Shown: positions 8,977 through 19,969, counted from the first letter of the stretch. The stretch: 64,000 bases of DNA from Streptomyces sp. NBC_00433 (GCA_036015235.1 CP107926.1:1550001-1614000); one strand, 5' to 3'. The notes: generated by a model not told the origin, from the sequence alone. Translations and numbers: made by a program.

Positions 8977-9211
8977 GGGTGCACCCTAACCCGGCGCCCT
9001 GACTGGACCGGTTCGCCCCGGTGCTGCCGATCATGCCGGGCATGCCTGAACGCCGCACCCACGACTGCATACGCCAGTGCCTGTTTCTGTCCTCTGAAAT
9101 ATCAGCCGCCGATCTTGCGCGGGAGCGAACGAGTATTCCTTGCAGATTTTTCGTTCGTCCGTTCACTTCGAGCGGTGGAGCGGCGTGATACGGGAGGTAC
9201 GGGAGGGCCTA

Positions 9212-9685
9212 CTACACGTCCGGGTCGCGCGCGATCCAGCCCGGTGAATCGAGCCGGATCGCACTGTCCCCCACGAGCGATCGGAGTGTCACCTCGAGTG
9301 CTGAGAGTGACGCCGCACCCACCTGTTTCTCCCACTGCTCACGCAGCTCGTCGAAGATCGCTTCGCCCTGTTGCAACATTGCGAGTCCGTGCTCGGTGAC
9401 GCGAAGTCGCGTCCGTCGACGATCGGTCGAGTCAGGTTGGCGCGCTACGTAATTGCGTTCCTCCAGTGCGGCGATCGTCTTTGCGGCCGCTTGTCTCGTC
9501 ACCGACATTCTGCGAGCGAGTTCGGAGGCGCTGTCGGCGCCGGACAATATCGAGTGGAGGGCAAAGTCGTGCACCGGCCGTACGTCCTCGTACCCGCGCT
9601 CGGCGAGCTCGGCCGTGGCTCGATCCGCCAGAGTGCGGAAGCTGGCGAGCAGGAGCAGGGCGAGATCGGCGCCTGATCTGGACAT
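9212..9685 (-). CDS. MarR-family transcriptional regulator
   Basis: It encodes 157 residues from the ATG at 9685. The winged helix shows SASELARRMSVTRQAAAKTIAALEERN, then PDSTDRRRTRLRVTEHG, with the D-x-R-R-x-R wing of MarR. It is head-to-head with the epoxide-hydrolase-like gene at 9770. Between them are two 15-bp palindromes that are reverse complements of one another (9715-9754), a strong sign of direct control of both genes. The inducer is not deducible. Confidence 0.9.
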   Translation of the reverse strand: MSRSGADLALLLLASFRTLADRATAELAERGYEDVRPVHDFALHSILSGADSASELARRMSVTRQAAAKTIAALEERNYVARQPDSTDRRRTRLRVTEHGLAMLQQGEAIFDELREQWEKQVGAASLSALEVTLRSLVGDSAIRLDSPGWIARDPDV

Positions 9686-9714
9686 GCAGCCAGCATACGG
9701 CCACCTTTGACAAA

Positions 9715-9754
9715 GGCAACCTGGTTGCCTACCTTGGTTGGCAACCAGGTTGCC
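9715..9754. promoter_or_regulatory. Twin MarR operators in a divergent promoter
   Basis: GGCAACCTGGTTGCC at 9715-9729 and GGCAACCAGGTTGCC at 9740-9754 are each palindromic except for the central base, and each is the exact reverse complement of the other. The centres are 25 bp apart. The pair ends 15 bases before the GTG of the hydrolase gene and 29 bases from the MarR start. Confidence 0.75.
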
Positions 9755-9769
9755 CATTTGGGAGTTCAC

Positions 9770-10663
9770 GTGACCACAACCACACCCTCCGGCGCGACCC
9801 TTCCCGGCGTCACGCATCACCTCGCCGACGTCAACGGAACGCGACTGCACTATGTCTCCGCCGGCACCAACGGCTCTCCGATCCTCCTGGTGCACGGCTG
9901 GCCGGAGACCTGGTGGGCGTTCCGCAAGCTGATTCCGCTGCTTGCGCAGAACCACCGGGTCTTCGCCCTCGACCTCCGCGGGTTCGGCGACTCCAGCAAC
10001 GCCGACACCGAGTACGGCGAGGCGGTCGCAGCCGAGGACCTGCATCATCTCGTCGAGCACATCGGCGCGGGTCCCGTTCACATCCTTTGCCAGGACATCA
10101 GCGGCGGCACAGGCTTCCGCTTCGCGGCAACGCGCCCCGAGGACGTCATCAGCTTCACCGGAATCGAGACGGCCCTGGCCGGTTTCGGACTCGAGGCTCT
10201 TGCCGACGTGAACAACCACGGTTCTTGGCACGTCGGATTCCTCGGCACTCCAGGCATACCCGGAATGCTCCTTCCGGGCCACGAGCGCGAACTCCTGACC
10301 GACTGGGCCTTCCCGATGATGAACGGGACGAAGGGTTCCATTGGCGAAAGCGACGTCGACGAGTTCGTTCGAAGCTACGCGCGCCCGAACGCCTGGCGAG
10401 GTACGGAAGGTCTTTACCGAGGCCTTTTCTCCGACGAAGGCGCAACCAAGGCTCTGGCCGAGTCACACCCGATCGCCGTCCCGGTACTCACCGTTGAGGG
10501 TGCCGCCCATGGAAGGATCACCGAGATGACCTTCCGTCAGGTGACCGCCGGCGAGGTCACCGCGGTGCATCTTGAGGGGGTCGGCCACCTCATCGCGCAG
10601 GAAGCTCCTGAAGCACTCGCGGCCACGATCCTGGAGTTCACTGGAAGAATCGACAATAAGTAG
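9770..10663 (+). CDS. Alpha/beta-hydrolase, epoxide-hydrolase-like
   Basis: The product is 297 residues from a GTG at 9770, with GGGAG 5 bases upstream. The oxyanion loop is LVHGWPETWWAF. The nucleophile elbow reads HILCQDISGG, giving Asp109 rather than Ser, as in epoxide hydrolases and haloalkane dehalogenases. LDLRGFGDSS and GVGHLIAQE (His273) complete the fold. HGWPETW followed by Asp at the elbow favours epoxide hydrolase. It is controlled in all likelihood by the divergent MarR protein, whose operators abut the start codon. Its 3' end lies next to an IS5-type relic but is intact. Confidence 0.85.
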   Translation: MTTTTPSGATLPGVTHHLADVNGTRLHYVSAGTNGSPILLVHGWPETWWAFRKLIPLLAQNHRVFALDLRGFGDSSNADTEYGEAVAAEDLHHLVEHIGAGPVHILCQDISGGTGFRFAATRPEDVISFTGIETALAGFGLEALADVNNHGSWHVGFLGTPGIPGMLLPGHERELLTDWAFPMMNGTKGSIGESDVDEFVRSYARPNAWRGTEGLYRGLFSDEGATKALAESHPIAVPVLTVEGAAHGRITEMTFRQVTAGEVTAVHLEGVGHLIAQEAPEALAATILEFTGRIDNK

Positions 10664-10879
10664 GCCTGAGCACCATCGGGTTTGGTCACGGCGCCTGCGA
10701 GGCGCGAGAGCTGCTGACTGAACGCCTCTGAACCTCGGAGCCGGGTGGGACCACATCAGCAACCGCTCGCGCCCTACCGGTCCGGGCTCCGCGGCTGTCG
10801 GGATGGGGTTCTGGCAGGGCAGCCGCGCTTCGGCGGCTGCCCTGCCGCCGCCGGCAGCGGGGACGCGGCCCCGAGACGG

Positions 10880-11460
10880 CGGGTTCCTGGCACCGGTGTC
10901 CTCACGCGGCGCTTGGTTCGCCCTGGGCGCCGGCGTGCTGGGGGCGGGCTTGGCGCGGGCGCGGGCCGGGGTGCGGGTGAGGCGGCGGGTCATGAGGGTG
11001 ACGGCGGCCCAGGTGATGAGAGTTTCGGAATGCTGGACGAGGCGTTCGTAGTCGCGTGCGTGTCGGCGAGCGTGCATGATCCAGGCGTGCGTGCGCTCGA
11101 CGACCCATCTGCGGGGCAGGACGTTGAATCCGGTGGTGTCCTTGGGGCGGCTGACGGTCTTGATGGTGAGGTTGAGGTACTTCTTCGCCCAGGTCACGAG
11201 TTTTCCGGCGTAGGCGGAGTCGGCCCAGACGATGGTGATCTCGGGGTGCATCAGCCGGAGCCGGAAGAGGACTTCCTTGGCCGCGTCGCGGTCGGCCATG
11301 TCGGCGGGGGTGACGATGACCAGCAGCGGAAGGCCGTGGGTGTCGACCACCAGGTGGCGTTTGGGACCGTTTGTTTTCTTGGCAGCGTCGTAGCCGCGGG
11401 AGGCTTTGCCGACGGTCTCGGCTGCCTTCACCGACTGGGAGTCGACACGGCCGTGGCCTT
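10880..11460 (-). pseudogene. IS5-family (DDE) transposase, N-terminal part missing
   Basis: The translated minus strand gives VDSQSVKAAETVG, GPKRHLVVDTHGLPL, VWADSAYAGK and RRWVVERTHAWI, the catalytic D-D-E region of IS427-like IS5 transposases, then a C-terminal tail. The usual N-terminal 100 residues are absent or out of frame upstream of 11460, so the element is dead. The open frame runs on as antisense of the hydrolase gene to 10463, but that part is spurious. Confidence 0.85.
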
Positions 11461-11960
11461 CCCCCCCATCTCCTACACCGGGACCGATAAGTAGCCATTG
11501 CGGCGAGATCGCGCAACCCGTAATCCCGGATCGCCTAGACCTTCGCGCCGTCGCCGGCACGGACCGCGCCGAGTACCGCTCGGTGAAGGCTGGGTAGCCC
11601 CGTGGGCAGGCGCAGGTCGTGGGTCACGACCTGTCATGACCGCGGGGTTGGTGACCCTCCGTGGCTCTGGCACCAAGAGTGATCCAGAACCCGAGATCGG
11701 ACAGCAGTTGTCAGTCACTTCTGATCCGACAGCACTACGGCGAAGACTGGAATCGAACGCGCGGCCGCGAGTCTGCTTGCGCATCTCGGCAGGACGGCGG
11801 CAGGATAGCGGGGGCGTGGCCTACGCCCAACCTCCCGCGACCGCCCCCGGCGCGGTCTGACATGGGGGGCAAAGGGACCGGAGTCTCAGGTCGCTGTTGC
11901 AGCCCGATCGCCTCGGGCGAGGTTGCCGGGGAGCTGTCGCTCAAGGCGTGGAAGGCCGCC
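11461..11960. other. Stretch between the IS5 relic and the nitrilase-fold gene
   Basis: No gene is recognised. An ATG at 11862 is in frame with the next gene and could extend it by 33 residues, but the internal ATG at 11961 has the better ribosome-binding site. Confidence 0.35.
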
Positions 11961-12989
11961 ATGACCGCCCATCACAATCTCAAGCGCCAGGTACGCGCTC
12001 GCGCCGCCCGGACCGGAGAGTCCTACACCGCCGCCCTGCGCCACTTCCTTCCGCCCGCGTCTGCCGATGCCCCGCCGGCGGTAGTGGCAGCCGGGGCCAC
12101 CGGGGCGGTACGGCTGGCTGTCGCGCAGACCCCGGCACACGAGGACCCTCGCGACATCGACGCCCTGCGCGAAAGCGGGCGCCAGGTTCGTGCCCTGATG
12201 CGTCAAGCCCGCGGCCAGGGAGCGAGGATCGTTCAGTTCCCGGAAGGCGCGATCTGCTTCCCGAACAAGCGCATCATGTCCGCCACCGGCCCAGAGGCAG
12301 TCGGCCCCGCAGACTGGGACCGCTACCCGTGGCCGGTCGCGCAGCAGGAACTCGCCGAGATCGCCGACCTGGCCGCGGAGCTGCGACTGTGGTGCGTGAT
12401 CGCCGCACCGCACCGCCTGACCGGGGCCAACCGACCGCACAACAGCCTGTACGTCATCTCCGACCACGGCGCAGTGGTCACCCGCTACGACGAGCGCCGG
12501 CTGTCACGCACCAAGGCGCTGTACATGTACTCGCCCGGCAGCACACCGGTGACCTTCGACCTCGACGGCGCCCGGTTCGGCCTCCTGCTCGGCATGGAGA
12601 TCCACTACGCGGAGCTGTTCGCCGAGTACGAGGCCCTGGACGTCGACTGCGTCCTGTTCTCCACCACAGGGGTTCAGCCCGGCAATGTCGAAGCCCAGAC
12701 ACAGGGACACGCCGCGAGCAACAGCTACTGGGTGAGCCTGGCCGTACCCAGCCAGCACAGCACGGCGACACCCTCAGCAGTCGCTGCCCCCAACGGCCAA
12801 TGGCAGGCCAGATGCCCCGCCGATGGTTCACCCGCGGTGGTCTCCCTCGACCTGGACGGCCACACCGAAACCGCAGCGGAAGCGGTCAACCACGCACGGG
12901 CCTGGCGCCGCCAGTCGCGCATAGCCGGACCCGACGACCACTCTGCGGCGGACCCGCGCAGCGAGAACCGCGCTACCGGCTTCAACTGA
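11961..12989 (+). CDS. Carbon-nitrogen hydrolase (nitrilase fold), catalytic Cys replaced
   Basis: The product is 342 residues from the ATG at 11961, with GGAAGG 5 bases upstream. It begins HHNLKRQVRARAARTGESYT, a short helical module common at the start of Streptomyces proteins. A nitrilase-superfamily domain follows: Glu95 in FPEGAI and Lys185 in LSRTKALYM occupy two triad positions. The third position, normally Cys in G-x-x-x-C-[YWE]-[DE], reads GLLLGMEIHYAE, so Gly211 stands where Cys is expected. The rest (VDCVLFSTTG, NSYWVSLA) fits the family. It may be a non-catalytic or altered member rather than an amidase. It stands alone between IS remnants. Confidence 0.78.
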   Translation: MTAHHNLKRQVRARAARTGESYTAALRHFLPPASADAPPAVVAAGATGAVRLAVAQTPAHEDPRDIDALRESGRQVRALMRQARGQGARIVQFPEGAICFPNKRIMSATGPEAVGPADWDRYPWPVAQQELAEIADLAAELRLWCVIAAPHRLTGANRPHNSLYVISDHGAVVTRYDERRLSRTKALYMYSPGSTPVTFDLDGARFGLLLGMEIHYAELFAEYEALDVDCVLFSTTGVQPGNVEAQTQGHAASNSYWVSLAVPSQHSTATPSAVAAPNGQWQARCPADGSPAVVSLDLDGHTETAAEAVNHARAWRRQSRIAGPDDHSAADPRSENRATGFN

Positions 12990-13107
12990 CTGACGCCATA
13001 GCCTCGATCTTGCATGAGCCCTCATTGGAGGATCTGTCCAGCGACGACTCTGTTCCGTAGTCGGTGGTGACGGCAGGCGACGGGCATCGTTGACGTTACA
13101 TGCGAGA

Positions 13108-14071
<964 letters not shown>

Positions 14072-14080
14072 CGCGTTCGT

Positions 14081-14094
14081 GGACCGTTCGGCCC
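14081..14094. promoter_or_regulatory. Possible DosR/OsdR-type box
   Basis: GGACCGTTCGGCCC is an imperfect palindrome about 100 bases before the slipin start. Its GG-CCG-CGG-CC layout resembles response-regulator boxes of actinobacterial dormancy regulons. The assignment is tentative. Confidence 0.3.
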
Positions 14095-14193
14095 CTGCCG
14101 GGCGCACGGACACCGAGCAATCCTGATGTGAAGGCAGCACGATCCCGGAACACGCACACGAACTGTGCATCCCCCTTTCTGAGGAGCAGCACC

Positions 14194-15045
14194 ATGGCAC
14201 TTCTGGTTGTCCTTCTGGTAATCGTGGCCGTCCTGGTCATCGTGGCCGTCGCCATGGCGGTCAAGGTGGTCAAGCAATACGAGCAGGGGGTGCTGTTCAG
14301 GTTCGGGCGTCTGGTCGGGACACGTTCACCAGGGCTGCGGTTCATCGTCCCGTTCGTCGACGTCCTGCACCGGGTGTCACTGCGGACCGTCACCATGCCC
14401 ATCCAGTCCCAGGGCATCATCACCCGGGACAACGTGAGCGTCGACGTCTCGGCCGTGGCTTACTTCCGGGTAGCCGACGCCAGGAAATCCGTCATCGCGA
14501 TCGAGGACGTGCACACGGCGATCAACCAGATCGCGCAGACGACTCTGCGCAAGGTCGTCGGCCAGAACACCCTCGACCAGACGCTCTCGGAAACGGACCG
14601 GATCAATCTGGACATCCGCGAGATTCTCGACGTGACGACCACCGAATGGGGCGTGGAGGTCACCCTGGTCGAGCTCAAGGACATCCAGCTGCCGGACAGC
14701 ATGAAGCGGGCGATGGCCCGCCAGGCGGAAGCGGAGCGGGAGAAGCGAGCGAAGATCATCAACGCCGAAGGCGAATCGCTGGCCGCGGCCGCGCTCGGCG
14801 ACGCCTCCGACATCATGATGGAGCACCCGCTGGCGCTCCAGCTCCGCAACCTGCAGAGCCTGGTCGAGATAGGCGTCGACAAGAACACGACGGTCGTCTT
14901 CCCCGCACCCCTGATGAGCACCATCGGCGAGCTCGGATCCTTCCTCGCCCGTGAAACGGCCGCCGCCGCAGGCCCCGTGCCGCCGAGCGTCCGCGCGAAG
15001 ACCGACACCTCCGCTGCGCTGAACGGTGCCGACGCGCTGGTGTGA
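14194..15045 (+). CDS. Slipin / SPFH (band 7) membrane protein
   Basis: The product is 283 residues from the ATG at 14194, with GAGGAG 7 bases upstream. Residues 1-24 form one hydrophobic helix (LLVVLLVIVAVLVIVAVAMAV). The SPFH domain follows: QYEQGVLFRFGRLVG, GLRFIVPFVDVLHRVSLRT, DVSAVAYFRVADA, then a helical, coiled-coil stalk with ARQAEAEREKRAKIINAEGE. This is a typical bacterial slipin, expected to oligomerise in the cytoplasmic membrane. NfeD partners are not seen here. It heads a stress block with carbamate kinase, Usp and a cation ATPase, a neighbourhood known for dormancy-type regulons. Confidence 0.92.
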   Translation: MALLVVLLVIVAVLVIVAVAMAVKVVKQYEQGVLFRFGRLVGTRSPGLRFIVPFVDVLHRVSLRTVTMPIQSQGIITRDNVSVDVSAVAYFRVADARKSVIAIEDVHTAINQIAQTTLRKVVGQNTLDQTLSETDRINLDIREILDVTTTEWGVEVTLVELKDIQLPDSMKRAMARQAEAEREKRAKIINAEGESLAAAALGDASDIMMEHPLALQLRNLQSLVEIGVDKNTTVVFPAPLMSTIGELGSFLARETAAAAGPVPPSVRAKTDTSAALNGADALV

Positions 15046-15144
15046 GGCAGCCGCCGGCTCTCGGCGCCCTTGCCGAGACAGGAATGGTGTGTCTGCCGCC
15101 AGGTCCTCCGTTCCGCAGGAGAACAGAAGCGAGGAAGAGCTCAA

Positions 15145-15375
15145 TTGAGTACGCAGGTGAACAGCGAGGCGTCCGAAGAAACCCCGATTCCAGAGACCGC
15201 GAAGACGGCAGACGGCGGCGCGGCAGCGCCGGTTCGTACTGCCGACGGCCACCGCGCAGGTCATCGGCAGTGGAAGACACGCATCCCGCTGCGCCTGCCG
15301 TCGGTCGTCTTCGACCAGGCAGAGAACCGCCTGCACACCGTCAAGGCCGTCCTCGTCGCAGCCCTGGGCGACTGA
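15145..15375 (+). CDS. Small uncharacterised protein before carbamate kinase
   Basis: A 76-residue frame starts at TTG 15145 with GAGGAAGAG just upstream; a GTG at 15157 is an alternative. The N-terminal half is acidic and Pro/Ala-rich (NSEASEETPIPETAKTAD). The C-terminal half is basic and more regular (RQWKTRIPLRLPSVVFDQAENRLHTVKAVLVAAL). The stop codon is one base before the GTG of carbamate kinase, indicating translational coupling. I do not recognise the family. Coding bias and tight spacing support a real gene. Confidence 0.6.
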   Translation: MSTQVNSEASEETPIPETAKTADGGAAAPVRTADGHRAGHRQWKTRIPLRLPSVVFDQAENRLHTVKAVLVAALGD

Positions 15376-15376
15376 C

Positions 15377-16351
15377 GTGCGCATCGTCGTCGCCCTCGGC
15401 GGCAACGCCCTGCTGCGGCGCGGCGAGAATCCCGACGCCGCGATCCAGCTCGGCCACATCCGTACCGCCGCCGAGGCCCTCGCCCCGCTCGCCGCACACC
15501 ACGAGCTGATTGTCTGTCACGGCAACGGACAGCACGGCGGCATGCTCGCTCTGGAGAGCGAGAACGATGCGTCCCTGACACACCCTTACCCTCTGGACGT
15601 ACTGGTCGCCCGGACCCAGGGGATCATCGGTTACTGGCTGGTCCAGGAACTGCGCAACGCCGGGGTGACCAAGCCGGTCCTCGGCATCCTCACCCAGACG
15701 GTCGTGGACGCCTCGGACCCGGCCTTCGCCAGGCCGACGAAGTTCGTCGGACCGGTCCATGACCAGCCGAATGCCCGCCGGCTCGCCGACCTCCATGGCT
15801 GGAACATCGGCCTCGACGGGGAGCACTGGCGGCGCGTCGTCCCCTCACCCCGTCCGGAGCGCATCCTCGAACAGGCCACCCTCACCCATCTGCTCAGGCA
15901 GCAGGCTGTGATCGTCTGCGGCGGGGGCGTGCCGGTCACCGAGGACGGCTACGGCCGGATCCGCGGCGTCGAAGCCGTCGTGGACAAGGACTTCACCGCA
16001 GCGCTCCTCGCCATCACCGTGCGCGCCGACCGGCTGCTCGTCCTCACGGACGTGCCGGGTGTCATGCGCCATTTCGGCACGCCGCAGGCGACGCTCCGCA
16101 AGCGCATCGACGTGGACGACCTGGCCGCGATCCCCACTTTCCCGGCCGGCTCCATGGGCCCCAAGATCAACGCCTGCGCCCGATTCGTCACCACGACCGG
16201 CCGCAGAGCGGCCATCGGCTCCCTGTCCCAGGCCGCCGCGGTCCTGGACGGCAGCGCCGGGACCACGATCACCGCGCATCCGGTCCCGGTGCGCCGGCCG
16301 AGCGTTCTCCGCCCGCACGGTCCCCGAAAGCCCATCACCACCGATCATTAG
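15377..16351 (+). CDS. arcC: Carbamate kinase
   Basis: The 324-residue product starts MRIVVALGGNALLRRG, the amino-acid-kinase opening. It has IVCHGNGQ (substrate binding), RPTKFVGPVHD, VVDKDFTAALLA and FPAGSMGPKINA (ATP/phosphate binding), all carbamate-kinase hallmarks, at the usual length of about 310-320. The reaction is ATP formation from carbamoyl phosphate and ADP, normally the last step of arginine deiminase fermentation. No arginine deiminase or ornithine transcarbamylase is nearby, so here it is a lone energy gene in a hypoxia-like stress block. The start is a GTG one base after the preceding stop. Confidence 0.93.
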   Translation: MRIVVALGGNALLRRGENPDAAIQLGHIRTAAEALAPLAAHHELIVCHGNGQHGGMLALESENDASLTHPYPLDVLVARTQGIIGYWLVQELRNAGVTKPVLGILTQTVVDASDPAFARPTKFVGPVHDQPNARRLADLHGWNIGLDGEHWRRVVPSPRPERILEQATLTHLLRQQAVIVCGGGVPVTEDGYGRIRGVEAVVDKDFTAALLAITVRADRLLVLTDVPGVMRHFGTPQATLRKRIDVDDLAAIPTFPAGSMGPKINACARFVTTTGRRAAIGSLSQAAAVLDGSAGTTITAHPVPVRRPSVLRPHGPRKPITTDH

Positions 16352-16359
16352 GAGTTCCC

Positions 16360-16845
16360 ATGATGAATCAGCCCGCACCGCAGATTCCGCGCGTCGTCGT
16401 AGGAGTGGACGGTTCGCCCGGTTCCGAGACCGCGTTGCGCTGGGCGCTGGCACACGCGCCGGCGCAGGGCGCGTCGGTCCAGGCGGTCACCGCGTGGCAG
16501 TACCCCGACATGTACGGCTACTCCTGGGGCTACCTGCCGTCCGTACCGGACGGCGGGAACTTCTCCGCGGCCGCCGAGAAGGCCCTGGTGGAAACGGTGG
16601 CCCGCGTCACCGCGGAGACCGGCAGCAACGCCGAGGTGACGACCCGGGTGATCGAGGGCCATCCGGCCCAGGTGCTCAGGGATGCCGCACGCGGCGCCCA
16701 CCTGCTGGTGGTGGGAACCCGGGGACACGGCAGCTTCGCCGGCGTCCTGCTCGGGTCCGTCAGCCAGCACTGCGTCCAGCACGCACCCTGCCCCGTCGTC
16801 GTCGTACCGCAGGACGCCGCGAGTGCGGCGTCGGCCGCGCAGTGA
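16360..16845 (+). CDS. Universal stress protein (UspA family)
   Basis: A single Usp domain of 161 residues. It starts RVVVGVDGSPGSETALRWAL and ends with GTRGHGSFAGVLLGSVSQ, the G-x2-G-x9-G-S ATP-binding loop (from residue 120), then CPVVVVP. It should bind ATP and dimerise in the cytoplasm. It begins 8 bases after the carbamate-kinase stop, preceded by AGGAG, and is probably co-transcribed. Usp proteins with P-type ATPases and slipins are typical of the DosR/OsdR dormancy regulon. Confidence 0.93.
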   Translation: MMNQPAPQIPRVVVGVDGSPGSETALRWALAHAPAQGASVQAVTAWQYPDMYGYSWGYLPSVPDGGNFSAAAEKALVETVARVTAETGSNAEVTTRVIEGHPAQVLRDAARGAHLLVVGTRGHGSFAGVLLGSVSQHCVQHAPCPVVVVPQDAASAASAAQ

Positions 16846-16890
16846 CCGCCGCTTTCCCCGCTCCGCCGAAGAGTCCAGGAGGACACCCCC

Positions 16891-19722
16891 ATGGTGCTGT
16901 CAGCCGGCATCGACCTGCCGAACGGAACAGGCCCGCCGAAACCGCCGGTACTGCCTGATCCGGACAACGCCGAGGACGGGGACGAGCGCCGGCAGCCCGC
17001 CGAGTTGTTCCGCGATCTGCGCACGTCCAGGGAAGGACTCGCCGGCCGCGAGGCCGCCCGCAGGCAACGTGTCTACGGGCCGAACGAGCTGACTCGCCGC
17101 GAAGGGCGCCGCTGGCCGGGTGAACTTCTGTCCCAGTTCACCCAGCCGCTGGCGATCCTGCTGATGCTGGCGGCGGTCCTGGCCTGGGCGGGAGGCACCC
17201 CGGCCCTGTCCGTCGCCGTGATCGCCGTCATCCTGCTCAACGCCGGCTTCGCCTTCGCCCAGGAGATGCAGGCCGAACGCGCCGTCGAGGCGCTGGCCGC
17301 GTTCCTGCCCGCCACCGCCCGAGTGGTCAGAGACGGGACGCGCTGCGAGATCGCGGCCCGCGACCTGGTGCCCGGCGACATCCTGGTCATCGCCGAAGGC
17401 GACCGGGTCTGCGCGGACGCGCGCATCATCGACGGCTCAGTCCAGCTGGACCTGTCCTCGCTGACCGGCGAATCGCTCCCGGTGAGCCGCTCCGCCGACC
17501 CGGGCCCAGCGGCCGGGCCCCTGCTCGAAGCCCTGGAGCTGGTCTTCAGCGGCACGACCTGCGGCGCCGGCGAGGCCGAAGCAGTCGTCACCCGTACCGG
17601 CATGCACACCGAGCTGGGGCGGATCGCGACACTCTCCCAGCGCGATACGACCGAACGCAGCCCTCTGGAGAAGCAGGTCAGGCGGGCCACCTGGATCATC
17701 GCGGTGGTCGCGGTGCTCATCGGAGCGGCCTTCCTGCCCGTGGGCGTCGCAGCCGGACTCGGCTGGAGCGCCGCGATCAGCTTCTCGATCGGCCTGATCG
17801 TCGCCAACGTGCCCGAGGGCCTGCTGCCCACCATCACCTTGGCCCTGGCCGGTGGTGTGCGCGAACTCGCCCGTGGAGGAGCCGTCGTCAAACGGCTCTC
17901 CGCGGTGGAGACCCTGGGCTCGACCACGGTCATCTGCACCGACAAGACCGGCACGCTCACCGAGAACCGGATGCGGGTCACCCGGATGTGGCTGCCCGGC
18001 GCCGAACTCGACGCCGCCCGCGCCGGAGACGATCCGCGAGCCCGGCTGCTCGCCGCAGCCGGCGCCGCCTGCACGACGGCCGACGCCCCGGGCGGGAACC
18101 AGTCCGGCGGCAGCGGCGACCCCACCGAACTGGCCCTGCTGCGGCTGGCATCGGACCTGGGCGTGGCGGTCACCCCGGCACGGCGCAAGGCCGCACGAAG
18201 GGCGGTCTTCCACTTCGACGCCCATCTCAAGCGCATGTCGACCGTGGACGACGACGCGGGCACGGCAGCCGACGACCGGGCTGGCACCGCACACGGAGCC
18301 GGCGGCGCGGTCGTGCACACCAAGGGCGCACCCGAGGCCGTACTGCCCTGCTGCACCCGCCTGCTGGACGCCGGCGGGCAGGACCAGGACCTCGACGAGA
18401 CTGCCCGCACGGACCTGGGCGCCGTCATCGACCGCTACGCCGCGTCGGGCCTGCGGGTGCTCGCCGTGGCCCAGCGGGTCCTCCCCGCCGGCCAAGCGGT
18501 ACCCGACGACCGGACGCGGGCGGAGACCGGACTGACCCTGATCGGCCTGGTCGCGATGACCGACCCGCCCCGCGCGGGCGTCGCCGAAGCGGTCAAGGCC
18601 GCCCACGGCGCGGGGGTACGTATCCACGTCATCACCGGTGACTACGGACTGACCGCCGCCGAGATCGCCCGGCAGGTCGGCATCGGCGACAAGGGCAGCC
18701 CCGTCGTCGCCGGCGAGGCACTGGACGCGATGAGCGACACCGACCTGGACACCCTGGTCTCCGCCGACCAGGAGATCGTGTTCGCCCGGACCTCCCCGGA
18801 AGGAAAACTCCGGATCTGCGAAGCGCTGCGCGCCCGGGGCGAAGTGGTGGCGATGACCGGAGACGGCGTCAACGACGCACCGGCCCTGCGGCACGCGGAC
18901 ATCGGGGTGGCCATGGGCCGTTCGGGAACCGACGTCGCCCGCGAAGCGGCGACCATGGTGCTCACCGACGACAACTTCGCCACCATCGTCTCCGCCGTCG
19001 ACGCGGGAAGGAGAGTGTTCGACAACGTCCGCAAGTTCGTCCTCTACATCTTCGCCCACGCCGTCCCCGAGGTCGTGCCCTTCCTCGTCTTCGCCCTCTC
19101 CGGCGGCGCGATACCCCTGCCGCTGACCGTCCTGCAGATCCTCGCCGTCGACCTCGGCACCGAGACTCTGCCCGCCCTGGCGCTGGGACGCGAACCCGCG
19201 GAACCCGGACTGATGAACCGCCCGCCGCGCCCCCGCACCGCCGGCGTCATCGACCGCCCGCTGCTCATCCGCGCCTGGCTCTTCCTCGGCACCATCTCCG
19301 CAGCGCTCGTCATGGGCGGCTTCTTCTTCACCCTCTGGCGCGCCGGATGGTACCCCGGCGACGCCACCGACGGCGGAGCGGCCCTGCACCACGCCTACCT
19401 GCAGGCCACGACCATCACCTTCGCCGGCATCGTCGCCTGCCAGATCGGCACCGCCTTCGCCGCCCGAACCGACCACGCCTCCCTGTTCACCATCGGTCTG
19501 CGCTCCAACCCGCTCCTGCTGTGGGGCATCGCCTTCGAACTGGCCTTCACCGCGACTGTCATCTACACGCCCCCGCTCCAGCACATCTTCGGCACCGCCT
19601 CCCTCAGCGCCGCACAACTGGCCGTCATCGCCCCGTTCCCCTTCATCGTCTGGGGAGCCGACGAACTGCTCCGCTGGAGCCGCCGCCGGAACACACCAGG
19701 CCGGCGGCTCTCGCCGCAATAG
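16891..19722 (+). CDS. P-type cation-transporting ATPase (P2 group)
   Basis: A full-length 943-residue pump. Landmarks in order are the N-terminal cation-ATPase domain with [16 protein letters not shown], the actuator LTGES near residue 191, [15 protein letters not shown] on helix M4 near residue 306, [13 protein letters not shown] with the phosphorylated Asp351, and [22 protein letters not shown] near residue 655. A C-terminal set of membrane helices follows. PEGLLP on M4 is the pattern of Ca2+- and Na+/K+-type P2 pumps rather than heavy-metal P1B pumps. The exact ion is not decided. The start has AGGAGG upstream. It ends the stress operon 45 bases after Usp. Confidence 0.92.
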   Translation: MVLSAGIDLPNGTGPPKPPVLPDPDNAEDGDERRQPAELFRDLRTSREGLAGREAARRQRVYGPNELTRREGRRWPGELLSQFTQPLAILLMLAAVLAWAGGTPALSVAVIAVILLNAGFAFAQEMQAERAVEALAAFLPATARVVRDGTRCEIAARDLVPGDILVIAEGDRVCADARIIDGSVQLDLSSLTGESLPVSRSADPGPAAGPLLEALELVFSGTTCGAGEAEAVVTRTGMHTELGRIATLSQRDTTERSPLEKQVRRATWIIAVVAVLIGAAFLPVGVAAGLGWSAAISFSIGLIVANVPEGLLPTITLALAGGVRELARGGAVVKRLSAVETLGSTTVICTDKTGTLTENRMRVTRMWLPGAELDAARAGDDPRARLLAAAGAACTTADAPGGNQSGGSGDPTELALLRLASDLGVAVTPARRKAARRAVFHFDAHLKRMSTVDDDAGTAADDRAGTAHGAGGAVVHTKGAPEAVLPCCTRLLDAGGQDQDLDETARTDLGAVIDRYAASGLRVLAVAQRVLPAGQAVPDDRTRAETGLTLIGLVAMTDPPRAGVAEAVKAAHGAGVRIHVITGDYGLTAAEIARQVGIGDKGSPVVAGEALDAMSDTDLDTLVSADQEIVFARTSPEGKLRICEALRARGEVVAMTGDGVNDAPALRHADIGVAMGRSGTDVAREAATMVLTDDNFATIVSAVDAGRRVFDNVRKFVLYIFAHAVPEVVPFLVFALSGGAIPLPLTVLQILAVDLGTETLPALALGREPAEPGLMNRPPRPRTAGVIDRPLLIRAWLFLGTISAALVMGGFFFTLWRAGWYPGDATDGGAALHHAYLQATTITFAGIVACQIGTAFAARTDHASLFTIGLRSNPLLLWGIAFELAFTATVIYTPPLQHIFGTASLSAAQLAVIAPFPFIVWGADELLRWSRRRNTPGRRLSPQ

Positions 19723-19725
19723 CCG

Positions 19726-19884
19726 TCAGTCAGCGGGCAGGACGGCCACCAGCGCCCGCTGTAGCGCGACCCGGGCACGGCCCTCCCGCCCACGGATGCA
19801 CCGCGCACACGTCCCGCGCCCCTGGGCCAGCGAACCGGTGGCGGCGAGTACGGCGGGCGGGGCCGGTGTGGCGTACGGCGCCAC
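19726..19884 (-). CDS. Possible short protein convergent with the ATPase
   Basis: A minus-strand frame from GTG 19884 encodes about 52 residues ending GTCARCIRGREGRARVALQRALVAVLPAD. The codon pattern is strongly GC3-biased, and the stop lies only 3 bases from the ATPase stop. The two Cys (CARC) could bind metal. It may be the tail of a gene whose 5' part was lost, since no clear ribosome-binding site is seen. The family is unknown. Confidence 0.3.
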   Translation of the reverse strand: MAPYATPAPPAVLAATGSLAQGRGTCARCIRGREGRARVALQRALVAVLPAD

Positions 19885-19969
19885 CGCGCAGGGGCCGGGC
19901 CCTGCGCGAGTGTCCCGCCGAGGTCAGGCATCACATCCGCCCGGCCGCTGTCGGCAGCCCGGCTTCCGG

